Shown here: positions 44,801 to 56,641 of the stretch, piece after piece
Position numbering within the stretch: position 1 is the first letter of the stretch
Layout of the letters: each line of letters begins with the position of its first letter
Assembly (NCBI RefSeq): GCF_004337985.1
Contig: NC_043740.1
Span: 4,277,030-4,341,029, forward strand
Direction of reading: 5' to 3'
Source of the DNA: Pyricularia pennisetigena
Taxonomy: Eukaryota > Ascomycota > Sordariomycetes > Magnaporthales > Pyriculariaceae
Length of the DNA: 64,000 nucleotides
The notes under the pieces: model-generated
The model's input: only the letters and a program-made list of their open reading frames with translations
Told to the model about the DNA's origin: nothing
Database searches by the model: none
Position numbers and translations under genes: made by a program

Positions 44801-46967
44801 CGTTTTAGCTTTAAAAAAAGGTAATTTACAGGGGTTTATTTTAAATCCGATTATAAAAGAGGTTTTAACAATCGACTTTTTTGTATGGGAAACCCCCTTT
44901 TTTTCGGAAATAATCCCTTTTATATAAGGTTGTGGAAAAGGGTTACTTAGCGGCGTACCGGGCCTACAGGGCCCAATCTCACGTGGATTTTCAGAGTTTT
45001 AACCGCTGAATTTCTGCGTTATATGTGAATTTACGGCTATTTCCGTATTTTGTTTGGGATTTAGCTTTTCCGTTACCGTATTTTTTCCGGTTCCGAATTG
45101 GTATAAATTTCATAATCCCTTTTCGGGTTTATATTATTTAATTTTATTTCCAACGGGGTTGCGTAACGCTTCGGAACCCTTTATAAGGCCATGCTAGAGA
45201 CGGTGTTATATTTACCTATCATACAGGCGTAATTCGAAATAACATTATTTCGAACAAAAATATCGCACCTTTTAACCTTTAAACAAAACGAATATTTAAC
45301 GGTATTTAAACGTCCTTACGCCTTGTGATGTTTATCGTACAGGGTATTTTTTAATAATACGCCCTTTATATTATAATGTTTAAAACCACTAACGATATTT
45401 ATTCCAAACGAGGGGATATATAGAATGTTATTTAACGTAATCTATTTAAATTCGTCAGTTTTTTGGTCGTAACGGACCTGTATTTTTACAGTTCCGGTAC
45501 CTATAGGTTTAACAGGGCCACCTCCTGTACCGATTTCAGTTGTAAAGCCGGGGGTATAATCGGTAAAAAGTTGCTCATTTGCAAAGATATAGTGCGTATT
45601 ACCTGTAGTATACAAAATAAGGTAATTTAATTTCCAAAGTTTAGGGGTCCTTTTTACGCCGCGTCCAGGTTTCGTTTTAGTTTGGAAATTAGCTGTTAAA
45701 ACCTGCGGTTCTAACGTTTTACCGGTATCCGTTTCCGAATCCGAATCCGAATGTAATTTTATAATTCCGCTAATAGCGGAATCAACCACCTATTCCAGGG
45801 CGTTATACGCTGCGCATTCGTTAACGTCACCTGCAATCGAATCCGTAAATCATTCGAAATCCATAAAAATTATGGACGTTCCAGCGGTTGATTCGCTGGA
45901 ATTGGAGGATTTAACATTTTTTACAAAAGCAAAATCTCAATTAGAGTTTTTATTACCCTTTTTTCGTGGTTTAAAAATGGTTTCCTGCCCATTAGTTTCC
46001 TTTTTAGCGCTATTTCCAACGTTTTTTTACCCGTTTTTTTTGCCTTTGAACCTATAATTAGCAGTTTTAACCGTTGTAAAACCTCAAATTGAATTTTCGG
46101 ATATAAAATACGCCATAAAATATTGCAAATTTAACTTTTCCGAATTTTGGCCTATTGTTTGCCAGGCCCGTTGGGTATTGCGTTGGCATTCGGTCCAAAT
46201 AAGGAATATCCCCTTAAGGGCCCGTAGGTAATAGTTTCGTACGTTTACGGGGTTAGTTTGCACGTTGGTACTCTTTAATTTAGTTATTAATAAATTAAAA
46301 CGGTTGTTACATGCCGGTATTCATCCTTTAAATTTCGAAAAATTTAAAGCCTGGAATTCCCGATATAATGAATTTTAACTAATTTCGGGTGCAACGGAAT
46401 AGCTATTTTCCAGGTTTTATAAGCCGTTACGGGGCTGGAATGCTATATAATGGATTTTAAATATTTTATGGTTAACTTGTTTTTTATAAGCAATACTAGG
46501 ATTAATTGTTCGTATTCCGGTAAGGTATATTTAATTTTAGGGTTGGAAATAAATTCCGCTGCTTTTAAAGCCCTAAACTGCATTATTAACGCCTATTTTC
46601 ATAAATCGTAATTGTTAACCCCTATTAATTTACAATTTTCGGGGAAGGAAAATACCCGTTACGATAATTCTTTACTTATCCCGTTACCTAAAATTAGGTT
46701 ACCAGGTAAATTAGGGGGTGCGGTAGCGGTAACTGGTTTAACATCCAAATTACCATTTAAATTAGTGGAATTACCGCTTTTTAAGGTTAATAGGGTAGTT
46801 AATTGTTAAATTATCCATTAAAATTAATCCATTTGCGTAATTAACGCCTTTAATTGCAGGTTTTGGGTTTATAATTTAGCGGTTAAAACTTCGTTTAGGC
46901 TGGGTTTAAACCCTTTATTAGTTGGAATTGGGTTTGGGAAGCCCGATATAGGGCTACTTTTTACTAT
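41890..46967 (-). pseudogene. copia-1 Gag-Pol polyprotein
   Basis: The start codon (ATG in copia-2 at 58340) is here ATA at 46967-46965. Protease: 'LYTTGNTHYIFANEQLFTDY' at about 45650-45590, where the catalytic Asp of DTG is lost; copia-2 keeps DTG. The integrase core is in 44719-44306, with 'LPVDQKSRFRWSIPL' and 'FHFDRGYEI' around the first two catalytic aspartates. RT is at about 43300-42400, with the Copia block 'LEKALFGLKLSPK' near 42920. RNase H is in 42159-41893, with 'TETDALTETLRKI', 'IFGNNTGFI' and 'FHYVRELI'. The order PR-IN-RT-RH is diagnostic of Copia. RIP stops interrupt it throughout. Confidence 0.85.
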
Positions 46968-47740
46968 AACGTAACTCAAATTATAATTGCAATTCGCCAA
47001 TTTATATTTATAATTAATTTATTTAATCGTTTCAAGGTTAATAAATACCTTATTAAACTTAGGTTTTATTTTACCGTTTACCTTTTAACGGTTATAAACC
47101 TATTATTGCCAATTATAGGGTTCATTGCTATTTTAAAAATTAAAAACCATTAAAATATAGGGTTAAAATCCCTAAAGTCCGAAATTAGTGGGTGCCCTGA
47201 TATTTGTACCAATCCAAATGCACGTAACGAATTTATTTCGTTAAATGGGTGCAGGGTAATTTACAGGGTATTATGCAGGGTAACGAACGAATTAACGTAA
47301 TTCCGCTAATGGGTTTGTGGGTTATTATAAATTTTATTAAACGTATTAAAGTTTTGTGGGTTATTGCGAACAAATACAGGTGTTTTTGGCCCTAATTCGT
47401 TAACGTAAACCATATTAAAATTTTAAAATAATTCCAATAGCGTGCACGATTTATGAAAACCATACCAGAAATTTTGGATTTGCAACGCAAACGATCGCTG
47501 CAGTGGTTGAAAAGGCCTGAACCGAACGCTAATTTTTAGCGATCCCTATTGAAAAGTATAGGGGGTTAGGTGCTGAATAGCGTTCAAAACCAACAATTCG
47601 CACAAAAAACAGCAATATTTGCGTTAATATACGTGCTGTAAAAATGCGATAATAACCAAAATAAAATTTAAATTTCAGGCTTTCCAGCGATATAAAATAC
47701 ATTTTAGTGCACAAGCTAAAACCTTTCCGGGTTTATAGTT

Positions 47741-48292
47741 TGTTAATAATATGGGTTGCTAGTAGGGGTTTAAGGATTGGTTTGAATATCGCGTGGTGTT
47801 AATTAAATTATAAAAACCTGTAATTGCAGGGCTTAAATACACTGAAATTGTTATCAGAATAGTTTACTAATTTTGGGATTAATAGATTTAATTCATTAGC
47901 GGGGGAAATTTTGTTTTGTTTCCTTTATATATTTTTCGATATTGAAGTGGGGGTCCGTAGCCCGCGAAGGGTTCCGGTACTGCACACGATTTTCTGAAAA
48001 ATTATCTCATATACGTCGTTGAAAAGAACACCCTTATTTTTATACGAATTATTTTTGGGTTCGCATTTATTTGCTAATTTAATGAAAAATTTCAACCCGG
48101 TACAGGGTGGGTGTTAAACCCGGCACAGGGTGAAACCCCATTCGCTGACATTTTGAATAGCAATTCCTGCAACACACAAAACATAACAGAAAATCCGACA
48201 GCCCTAGCAGCCCCATTTCGGCACTATCCATTGTGGCTTATATACAAATAAAAGTGGACCCATTATATGCTTAATAACGCATATAATTAAGA
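47741..48292 (-). repeat. copia-1 5' LTR
   Basis: About 552 bp, paired with 40685-41235, with more RIP changes. The terminal CA on the plus strand has become GA (48291-48292). Followed by target copy GTCTT. Confidence 0.85.
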
Positions 48293-48297
48293 GTCTT

Positions 48298-48494
48298 TAA
48301 TAGCCGGAAAAAAAGCTGATTTTCGGTATATTGCTTTATTGGAAGACGGAGAATAAAAAAGAGACAAAAGTAAATCCAAAAGTGAAAATTTGGTCGAGGT
48401 ATTTATAAAAGCACATGAGAGGTGAACGTGGCTATACAGTTTGTTTTGGGTGCCGAAAAGGGGGGGGGGGCCGAGCAGGGGGTACTCGACGTTA
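48298..48494 (-). mobile_element. 5' terminus of pogo-2 copy 1
   Basis: This 197-bp segment aligns with 60218-60410 of copy 2 (reverse), including the G10 run at about 48461-48470 and the tip GAGCAGGGGGTACTCGACG. It is the third piece of the split element. Confidence 0.8.
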
Positions 48495-48955
48495 ACACAA
48501 ACCCTGTAATTACAGGCAATTATAACGCAACTAGCACCACGCCGCACCTAGGCTAATGCCTAAACCCCTGTTGGCAACCTATATTGTTAATACGCTATAA
48601 GCCCGGAGAAGTTTTACCCTGTATATAAAAATGTATTTTGCATCGCTGTAAAGCTTGAATTTTACGTTTTATTTTGGTTATTGTCGCATTTTTACCGCAC
48701 GTATATTGACGAAAATATTGCTGCTTTTGTGCGCAATTGCTAGTTATAGGCGTTAATTTAGCACCTAAACCCCTGTATATACAAGGGAGATCGCTAAACA
48801 TTAGCGTTCGATTCAGGCCTTATTCTCAGGTATTGCAGCGCTCGCTTGCATTGCAAATTCAAAACTTTTGGTATGATTTTTATGGATCGTGCACGCCATT
48901 GTAATTTGGCTTTAATTTTAATAGGGTTCATGGTAGCCAATTAGAGCCAAAGACC
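48495..48955 (+). mobile_element. copia-2: end of 5' LTR and start of leader
   Basis: 48495-48592 matches the last ~90 bp of the Copia LTR; 48593-48955 matches the copia-3 leader at 9084-9440. The A/B-7 element then interrupts. Confidence 0.75.
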
Positions 48956-49409
48956 TAGTCTCAGTGCTCAGACTAGACCCCCCTGCTTCGCAGTGGGGAC
49001 CGAGCGCTCCATATACCTTTTAGCCACATGGTTTTTCGACCAATTACATTGGCCGAAAAAATCGCGCTCGTTCTAGTCTGAGGACATTTTGTCGCATTTC
49101 GCCGTTCATTGCGGTACCACCAAAGATAATTTGTCGCATTTCGCCGTTTATAACGGTATTATTAATAATTTATTTAATGTTACGATATCGCTAATGATTG
49201 ATTTATTAATATAAGGATAATTTGTGGTATTTTGCCGTTTGTACCGGGTATATACAATATATTCGCATTATAATGGCAAAAGAAAATGGTGTACCCATAG
49301 CATGCAATTCAATATACGTATAAAAAAATAAATAAAACCTATAAAGATATATAGTAATTTGCGTTAAATTTATTGGAGTTTGTTAATTACTTGAATACCA
49401 GCCGCGTTT

Positions 49410-49864
49410 TGTTACAGTCAAGGTATCGGGTAACCTGTTCTTAGGGTAAAGTACAGTGGGTTAAAGCAACTGAACGTCTGGATTGGGTGACTGGGGTTCC
49501 TTAATAACTGGGGTGAAATTATAATCGTGCTTAAATAAATATTAAAGTTAATTAAAATTTAATTGCTACTAAACAATCCAAAAATGAAATCTATTTATAT
49601 AATAATAAACGTATTTTATATAAATTATATTCCGAACGTAATATCCGTAATTTCACTAAATTAGTAAAATCACTTTTCTTAATTTATTATAATTTCCAAA
49701 AATTACTAAAATTATTTCCTTTGGCGATTACGTGGTATTACGTAATTCCATTTTTATATAATCCAATCTTTTATTGCTCGGTATTTCCTTTGGTCGGGTA
49801 TCGTTAAAAGGGGTGTAACCCCGCCTGGTTTTACTGGTATTAACCCAATTATTTGGTCGTAATA
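49410..49864 (-). repeat. gypsy-2 3' LTR
   Basis: 455 bp; in element orientation it starts TATTACGACC at 49864 and ends at 49410. Confidence 0.9.
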
Positions 49865-49969
49865 TTAAATTTCCTTTTTTTTGGCCAAATTCCTTTAATT
49901 TTTAAATAATCCGTATTCCCCTAATTCTTATTTTTAGTTCCTTTTTTTCCTGGTTAATTTTTTTACGTT

Positions 49970-50589
49970 ATATTTAATCGCGTAATTAAATTGAAATTTG
50001 GTCGTTCGTCGACAAAACGCCGTTCCGCCCTTTTTTCTAACGTTAATAATGGAAATGCTTTTTTATTTTTCGTATAAATTTCGTGGGGTGGCCAAATATT
50101 CGGCTTTTCCCCAAAATTAGTTTTCGTTGTATGGAATATTTGCGTTTTAATCGTTCTGGTTATAACGTCCTGGGTTTTTTTTTCCGCGAAAATCCGGAAT
50201 ATTAATTTCCAATACGTTTGGATAGAATCCGAAATAAAAAAAATTAAAAAAATGCGTCGTTCAATCGATGCGAAAATTCAACGTTTTTGGAAATAAAAAT
50301 AAATTTAGTTTAAAAAAATAATACGAATTATATTTCGCGGGATTAAAAATTTGGAGGAATTAAATCGAATCGAACGTAAAAAGGTAGAATAGGAGGAGCG
50401 ACGACGATCGGCCGAAGTTTTTCCTAAAATGTTTTTAGGGTTGCTTTTTCCGGATTCCAATTTTGCTTGGGATTCGTTTTTTTTTATAAACTTTTTAAAT
50501 CCTTTTTTATTGGATAAATTAAATGTATTTGCGCAATATTCGGTCGCTAAACTGTTTTATTCGTATATTTTATTTCGTAATATATATTA
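49970..50589 (+). pseudogene. Antisense ORF of gypsy-2, counterpart of 32991-33584
   Basis: The frame starts with ATA (from ATG) at 49970 and continues with 'NRVIK'. A block 'NLEELNRIERKKVE' then 'EERRRSAE' lies at about 50350-50420, and 'FPDSNFAWDSF' at about 50450-50480, colinear with the gypsy-1 frame. Stops are of RIP type. It is opposite in direction to gypsy-2 gag-pol, just inside the 3' LTR. Confidence 0.6.
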
Positions 50590-50739
50590 ATTATTCTTTT
50601 TGTAAATTTATCTGGTGGTATGGTTTCGAATCCTGGTCGATTTTTAGTTTTTGGAAAAGGATGATAATGTTTTTTTAAGTCGTCTTTTTTTTGATTAATT
50701 TGCTCGTAAATACAATTCCTAATAATATTAGCGGAATAA

Positions 50740-53700
50740 TTTTTAATAATTTTGGAAATGGTTAAAAGATTCCCAAATATTTTTTTCGTATTTATAATTT
50801 TCCCATTTAATAAAATATGTCATATCACCGTGGTTACGTTTATAATCCAATATCCGTTCGACGTCGTACGTTTTTTTTGCGTCGATTTCGATAATTTTTT
50901 ATATATTGGTACCGGGTGGTGCCAATTCCAATAATAATACGTGGAACGTTGGGTGGATTTTTATAATTGCTGGTAATAATAATTTGTAATTAGTTTCGCT
51001 AATTTTTTTATCGATTTTAAAAAGTCCAAACTTTTTAAAATTAAATTTGCTATTTAATCGTTTTATTTTAGTATTGCGTCGAATAAGATAAGCGTTATTT
51101 CCTTTTTGGAAGGATGGTCCTTTTATCCGATATTAGTTGGCGTATTTGGTTATTTTTCTTTGTATAAATTCCAATTTTTAGTGGAATTTTTGGTGGAATT
51201 TTCGTAATTTGTTTGTTTGTTTATCGGTTCGTGGGGCCGTAATTATGGTTTTTGGTTTTCCATTTACCGTAGGGTTAAATCCGTAATTGGTATAAAACGG
51301 GGTTATTTTGGTATTTTCATTTTTTACGCTAGTATATGCGAATCGTGCTATGGGCAATAACCGTACCCAATTATCCTGTTTATAATTTTTATAATATTTT
51401 AAAAATAATTTTAAGATTTGGTTTGTTCGCTTTGTTTATCCGTTTATCTATAGGTGGAATATTGTAAATAATCTATGGTCGGTTTTTAGTTAATCCATTA
51501 AAAATTTCCAAAATTTTAATATAAAAAGTTTATTTTTGTCCGTCATAATGCTTTTTGGAAATCCGTGGTTGTTAATAATTACTCGTAGGAATGTGTAAGC
51601 GATTTTTTCGGTATTGTTACTTTTTTATAAAATAGGAAATAGGGGTATTTAGTAAATTTATTCATTATAATTAATATATTATTATATTTAATTTTAATAA
51701 ATAGCTTTTCGGAAAGTGGTAATCTAACGATAAAATCCATTATAATGGTTTGCCAGGCCTTATTAGGGGTTGGTAAAGGTTATAAAAACCCGTAAAGTTT
51801 GTGTTTGGCGGATTTGTTTTTTGCGCAAAATTCGCAATTCTTAATGGTCTTTCGTACTCTTTATCGTATTTTTTTTTGAAATATAATGTTATTTTAACCG
51901 TTTCCATGTTTTGGAAATTCTTTGGTATCCGTAAACTTTAGTTTCGTGGATTTTCCGTATTCTTTTGGTATAATTACCGTGTTGGTCGCTATAAGATTTC
52001 GGTGAATTGGTAAAAGGTTTCCGTTATTATTTACCGTAAAAATTTCCCGTATTTTTTCGGGTATTATATTTTAATAATTTAATTTTTTGTTGAAAGCGTC
52101 GGCCCTGCTATTTTCTGTTCCTTTTCTGTAAATGATTTTAAAATGGAATTTTAATAGGAATTTTGTTAATTCAATTTGTCGTTTATTTAACCTTTTGCTG
52201 GTAGTAAAATGGGTTAGGTTTTTATAGTTCGTATAAGTTAATATTTCGTATTCAGTTCCGGATAATTGTGGCTTCCATTTTTCAAATGCTTGGATAATAG
52301 TTATAATTTTTGTATCATGGATTTGGTGTTTAAATTTTAATTTATTTAATTTTTGTGAAAAAAAGGCGCAAAAATGCAGGCGTTTTTTTTCGTTTCGTTG
52401 GTTAAATTATCCTCCGATTGTATAATCGGATGCGTCGGTTTGGATTTCGAAAAGCTTCGTTGGGTTTAATATTTTAAGGATTGGTTTTTATATTATTATA
52501 TTTCGTAATTGTTCAAAAATCTGTTATATTTATTCTGTTTATTGGAATTTTAAACCTATTTAATTATATTGGTTAATGTGGTGGCAATCGCGCCGTAACT
52601 TTAAATAAATTGTTTGTAAAAATTCACAAATCCAATAAAATACCCGAACGTTTCTTACATTTTATAATTGGGGTTATTCCTTTATTGTTTAAATTTTTGA
52701 TTTTTCCATCCTAATTTGTCCAAGGGCGATAATATATCCTAGGAAATTAACTTATTTGCTGTAGAAAATGCATTTTTCGGCTTTAATTAAAAGTTTAACG
52801 TTTTATAGTTTTTGTCAAATTGTGTAAACGTGTTTTTTATATTTTTCCAACGTTTTGGAAAAAATACAAATATCGTCCAGGTAAATAACGATAAAAATGT
52901 TTAAATATTTTTTAAAAACGTGGTTAATTATGGTTTAAAAAACTGCGGGGGCGTTGGTAAAACCGAAGGGTATTACCAGGTATTTATAATATTTTCGTTT
53001 AGTGCGAAATGCTATTTTCCATTCCTCGCCTTCATTTATACGGATTAAATTATATATTCCTTTAAAATTTAATATCGTAAACTATTATATTTGGTAAAAT
53101 ATGTTTCGAAATTGTCCTATTAATGGGAGCAAGTAGCAAATATATATCATGATATCGTTTAATTGTTTATAATCCACGTGTAATCGTAATTTTCCGTTTT
53201 TTTTGGTACGAAAAAGATTGGGTATCCTGCTGGTAATGTCGATGGTTTAATATAACCTTTTTTAAGGTTTTTTGCCAAATATTCGTTTAAAACCTCTATT
53301 TATGTCGGATTTAAACCGTATATTTTGTGGAATTCTATTTAGGTTCCTTTTTCTAATGGTATTTCGTGGTCGAACGGACTATGTTCGGGTAATTTTGTTT
53401 CGAATTTTTGGTTAAATAACCGTATATAATTTTGGTATTTTTTTGGGATTTTACCGTTCTTAATCTGTTTTTTCGTAATGAATATTATGTAATGGGATCG
53501 GTTTTAGCCTGTAAATAATCGCTTTTTTCCGATATTGGTTCCGGTGTTGGTCGTCCTTTTTATAAATACGCCATTTGTTTTATTTAATCCTTCCGTACTT
53601 TACGTTTCCTATATAAACCCTGCTATACTGAAAGTCGTTTAATAATTAAATATTTTTCCCATTCAACTTGGCTTATAATCCAATTTATCCGGGGATTGCC

Positions 53701-56005
53701 TTTTTTAAACCAAAAAATTCCTAAAATTATATTTTTATTCCCTATTTCCGTAATATCCAAAATAACTTGTTTTTTTCGTCTATAATTTTCCATCCAAAGG
53801 TATACGGTTTCTATTCCGACGGTACCGCTCCCGTATAAAACTGCCTTTCCTTTTACGGTTTACAGTCGATATAGTTTGTTTTTTTATTATTAAAATATTC
53901 GTCGTTTTTTTACGATTTTTAAAAAAATGTAATTATTTTGTATTCCGCTGTTAAGGAGCGTTCGTATGGGTCTTCCATTAAATCGTATATTTAGGAATAT
54001 ATATGCGTGTGCTATTTTCGTAATTTGCGTGGCGTTTAGGGTTTTTTATTCCGTTTTTATTATTACCATTTAATGCCTTATACCGTTTGATTGTTTTAAT
54101 TTTTTAACTTGCTGGATTCGCGTCGTGGGTTTTTATTTTTTTATTTCGGGGCGTATAATTGTTTTTAATTTTAATTTTGTTAAATTGGTACCCTGCTGGT
54201 GCAAGCGCTTTTCGTGCGTTTGTGGGTATTTCGCTGTTTTTAACGTTAAAGTTCCACACGATTTTGGTTATAAGTACTGGTCCTGGTTATCGTAATTTTA
54301 TTTCGTATTATATTTGTTCTTTGGCTAATATATGTATTTTGCAAATATTTCGGGTGTATTCGTACTATGGGAATTGTTTTTAATTATAATGTATTATAAG
54401 GTAGTCGTTATAAGGGGTAAAAATTACCGCTGGTTCGGTGTTAAATTTTATTTTAATTTTCCAATTGGGTAATTTAAGAATGGTATATATTTCGTGGATG
54501 CCTGTTATTTTGCGTCGTCGTGGAAAAAAATCGTGGACTATTTTTTTTTAAAATGCAGTCCGCAATTATTTTTAAAACATTTTACCCAAAAATGTTTTAT
54601 ATATTTGGGATATTTAATATCCAAAATTAGGTAACTTCCGAAACTTGGATTAATTAATTTTATAGGGTTTTATATTTATATTCGAAATAATATTCCGGGA
54701 AATTGCACTAATTGGTCGTTCCGGTATAAATCGATAAACCTCTTTTTATATATATAAAGGTTATTTTCCTTTGCTGCATTATATAAATTTGAAAACATAG
54801 TTTTTTTTCGTTAAATTCGTCTTTTAATTCGTTATTAACTTCGTCCGTTGGGGTTAATTGGATTATCCGGATGCGGTGGGTTTATCCCAATAATTTTAAT
54901 TTTAATTTTTCTAAAATATTTAATTCCGTAGGTTCGGGTAATTTGGCGTTTTGCTTGCGTAATTGTGCTGGTGGTTTGGTTTTAATAGGTACGCGGTTTC
55001 CTACTGCTAAAATCCGGGTGTTTTTGGGTTTTTGTGGATATTATTTTACGTCGATTTTTGCGTTATTATGAGTTATATAATTGTCGTCGTAATATACGGT
55101 CCAATTTATTAAATTATATTAATCCGGTTATATTTGTTGGTGGGTAATGGTATTTAACTTTCGTGGTTTCCTGGAATTAAAATGTAAATCCAAAATATTT
55201 CGGGGATAAAATTTGGTTATATATTTTAATTTATCGCATTTAAAGCATTTACCATTTTTGGGATTTTTGCGAAGGTTTTTATATTGGGTCGCGTTAAAGT
55301 CCCTAAGTCCGTTATATATTCCGTAGGAAATATTATATTGGCGAAACGGTTTAAAATGTTAGTATTTGCGTCCCGTATTAATTTATCGCAAAATTTGTCC
55401 TTATACGTTGCGCTTTTCGCGTCGTTCCAATTTTCCTTCGTAAAATCGGTTATCGATTTTAATTGCTAATTTTACGTATTCGGTTAAAATGCCGAGTCGC
55501 TTTTCTTTAACAAATTCGTTTTTAACTTTTCTTTTAAATCCCGTATAAAAACGTACCATTAAAATTTCAGGGCCCTATAGTAATTTGGCGGTAATTTGTC
55601 GAAATTTGCTGGTATATTTAAATACCCATTTAACTTGGGTAAAGCGCACCAATTTACGTTTAACCGTACGTTCCTCGTTTGGGTTACCGAATATTCCTTT
55701 AAAATAATTTTCGAAATTTTTGTAATTGTCGAAAATGCGGTTAATTTTAACTTTTCGGTTTTTTTCCTTATCGTAGTCCAAATAATTTCGCAAAATTGGC
55801 TCGAACCAGGCGAACGCATCGCCCTATAATAACGAAATTGCGTAAATAACCTTTTTGCGTTATTATCGAAATTATCCTCGTTAAAGTAATAATAAGCCCG
55901 GGTTCCTGTGAAAAATCTTTACAGGGTACCTGGGGTACCATTATAGGGTAATAGTAAAAAATATTTAATATAATTCCTATTAGTTCGATTAATTTGTTCG
56001 GTTAT
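50740..56005 (-). pseudogene. gypsy-2 Gag-Pol with chromodomain
   Basis: The Gag start is ATA at 56005-56003 (ATG in gypsy-1). Gag blocks 'NRIFDNYKNFENYFKGIFGN' and 'FKYTSKFRQITAKLL' lie in 55793-55575. RT, RNase H and integrase follow in the same order as gypsy-1, with RT around 53300-52850 and integrase about 51900-51450. The chromodomain is at about 50880-50760. Stops and substitutions are mostly C-to-T/G-to-A. Confidence 0.8.
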
Positions 56006-56187
56006 TCGCTCCTGGAATTGTCGATTTTTTGCTTAAAACGTTGCAATTATTTGGCGCAATGCGTTAGCGCTGGCCGAAACGTTAATAGTAAAAGGGGTTT
56101 AAGGGCTGGTTTTGTTGGAAAACATTGTTTCGGCGATATTATTCGGTATATTTTAAAGCAAAATATTAAATAGGAGTAATTTAAAAA

Positions 56188-56641
56188 TATTACGATTAAG
56201 GTATAGGGTAACCTGTTTTTAGGGTAAAATATAGTGGGTTAAAGGAATTGGGCGTTTGGATTGGGTAATTGGGGTTCTTTAATAATTGGGGTGAAATTAT
56301 AATCGTTTTTAAGTAAATATTAAGGTTAATTAAAATTTAATTGCTATTGAACAATCCAAAAATTAAATTTATTTATATAATAATAAACGTATTTTATATA
56401 AACTATATTCCGAACGTAATTTCCTTAATTTCGCTAAGTTATTAAAATCACTTTTTTAATTTGTTGTAATTTCCAAAAATCACTGAAATCACTTCCTTTG
56501 GCGATTACGTGGTGTTACGTGACTCCAATTTTATGTAATCCAGTTTTCTGTCGGTCGGTGTTTCCTTCGGTCGGGTGTCGTCAGGAGAGGTGTGACCCCG
56601 CCTGGCCTTACTGGTACTGGCCCAACTGTCTGGTCGTAACA
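56188..56641 (-). repeat. gypsy-2 5' LTR
   Basis: 454 bp; starts TGTTACGACC at 56641 (minus strand) and ends at 56188. Its promoter half is the better-preserved part. Followed by CGTTT. Confidence 0.9.

Larger units (their letters stand above)
40685..48292 (-). mobile_element. Complete Copia element copia-1, reverse orientation
   Basis: Two LTRs of about 551 bp (40685-41235 and 47741-48292) begin TGTTAATTATA and end TTAACA in element orientation; the outer end of the 5' LTR has decayed. The target copies are GTTTT (40680-40684) and GTCTT (48293-48297), differing by one C-to-T. A polypurine tract (AAAAGAAAGGGGG) directly precedes the 3' LTR. A non-coding leader (47740 to about 46970) precedes gag-pol (46967 to about 41890). 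It lies inside the 5' leader of pogo-2 copy 1. Confidence 0.9.
18010..48494 (-). mobile_element. pogo-type transposon pogo-2 copy 1, split by two large insertions
   Basis: Three segments join into one reverse-oriented element that aligns end to end with pogo-2 copy 2 at 60218-62079: 48494-48298 (5' TIR and leader), 40684-40398 (start of the transposase, ATG at 40672) and 19371-18010 (rest of the transposase to the 3' TIR, clipped by the gap). Net length is about 1.85 kb. copia-1 separates the first two segments with target copies GTTTT (40680-40684) and GTCTT (48293-48297). The giant TIR element separates the last two with CCAAAAAAC on both sides. The TIR contains GGGTACTCGACGTTAA and a run of 10 G, as in copy 2. 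Confidence 0.8.
49410..56641 (-). mobile_element. Complete Ty3/Gypsy chromovirus, reverse orientation (gypsy-2)
   Basis: LTRs lie at 49410-49864 (455 bp) and 56188-56641 (454 bp), same family as gypsy-1. The target duplication CGTTT is perfect (49405-49409 and 56642-56646). Total 7232 bp. The interior mirrors gypsy-1: gag at 56005-55150, pol to about 50750 and the extra ORF at 49970-50589 on the opposite strand. It carries more RIP stops than gypsy-1. Confidence 0.95.
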
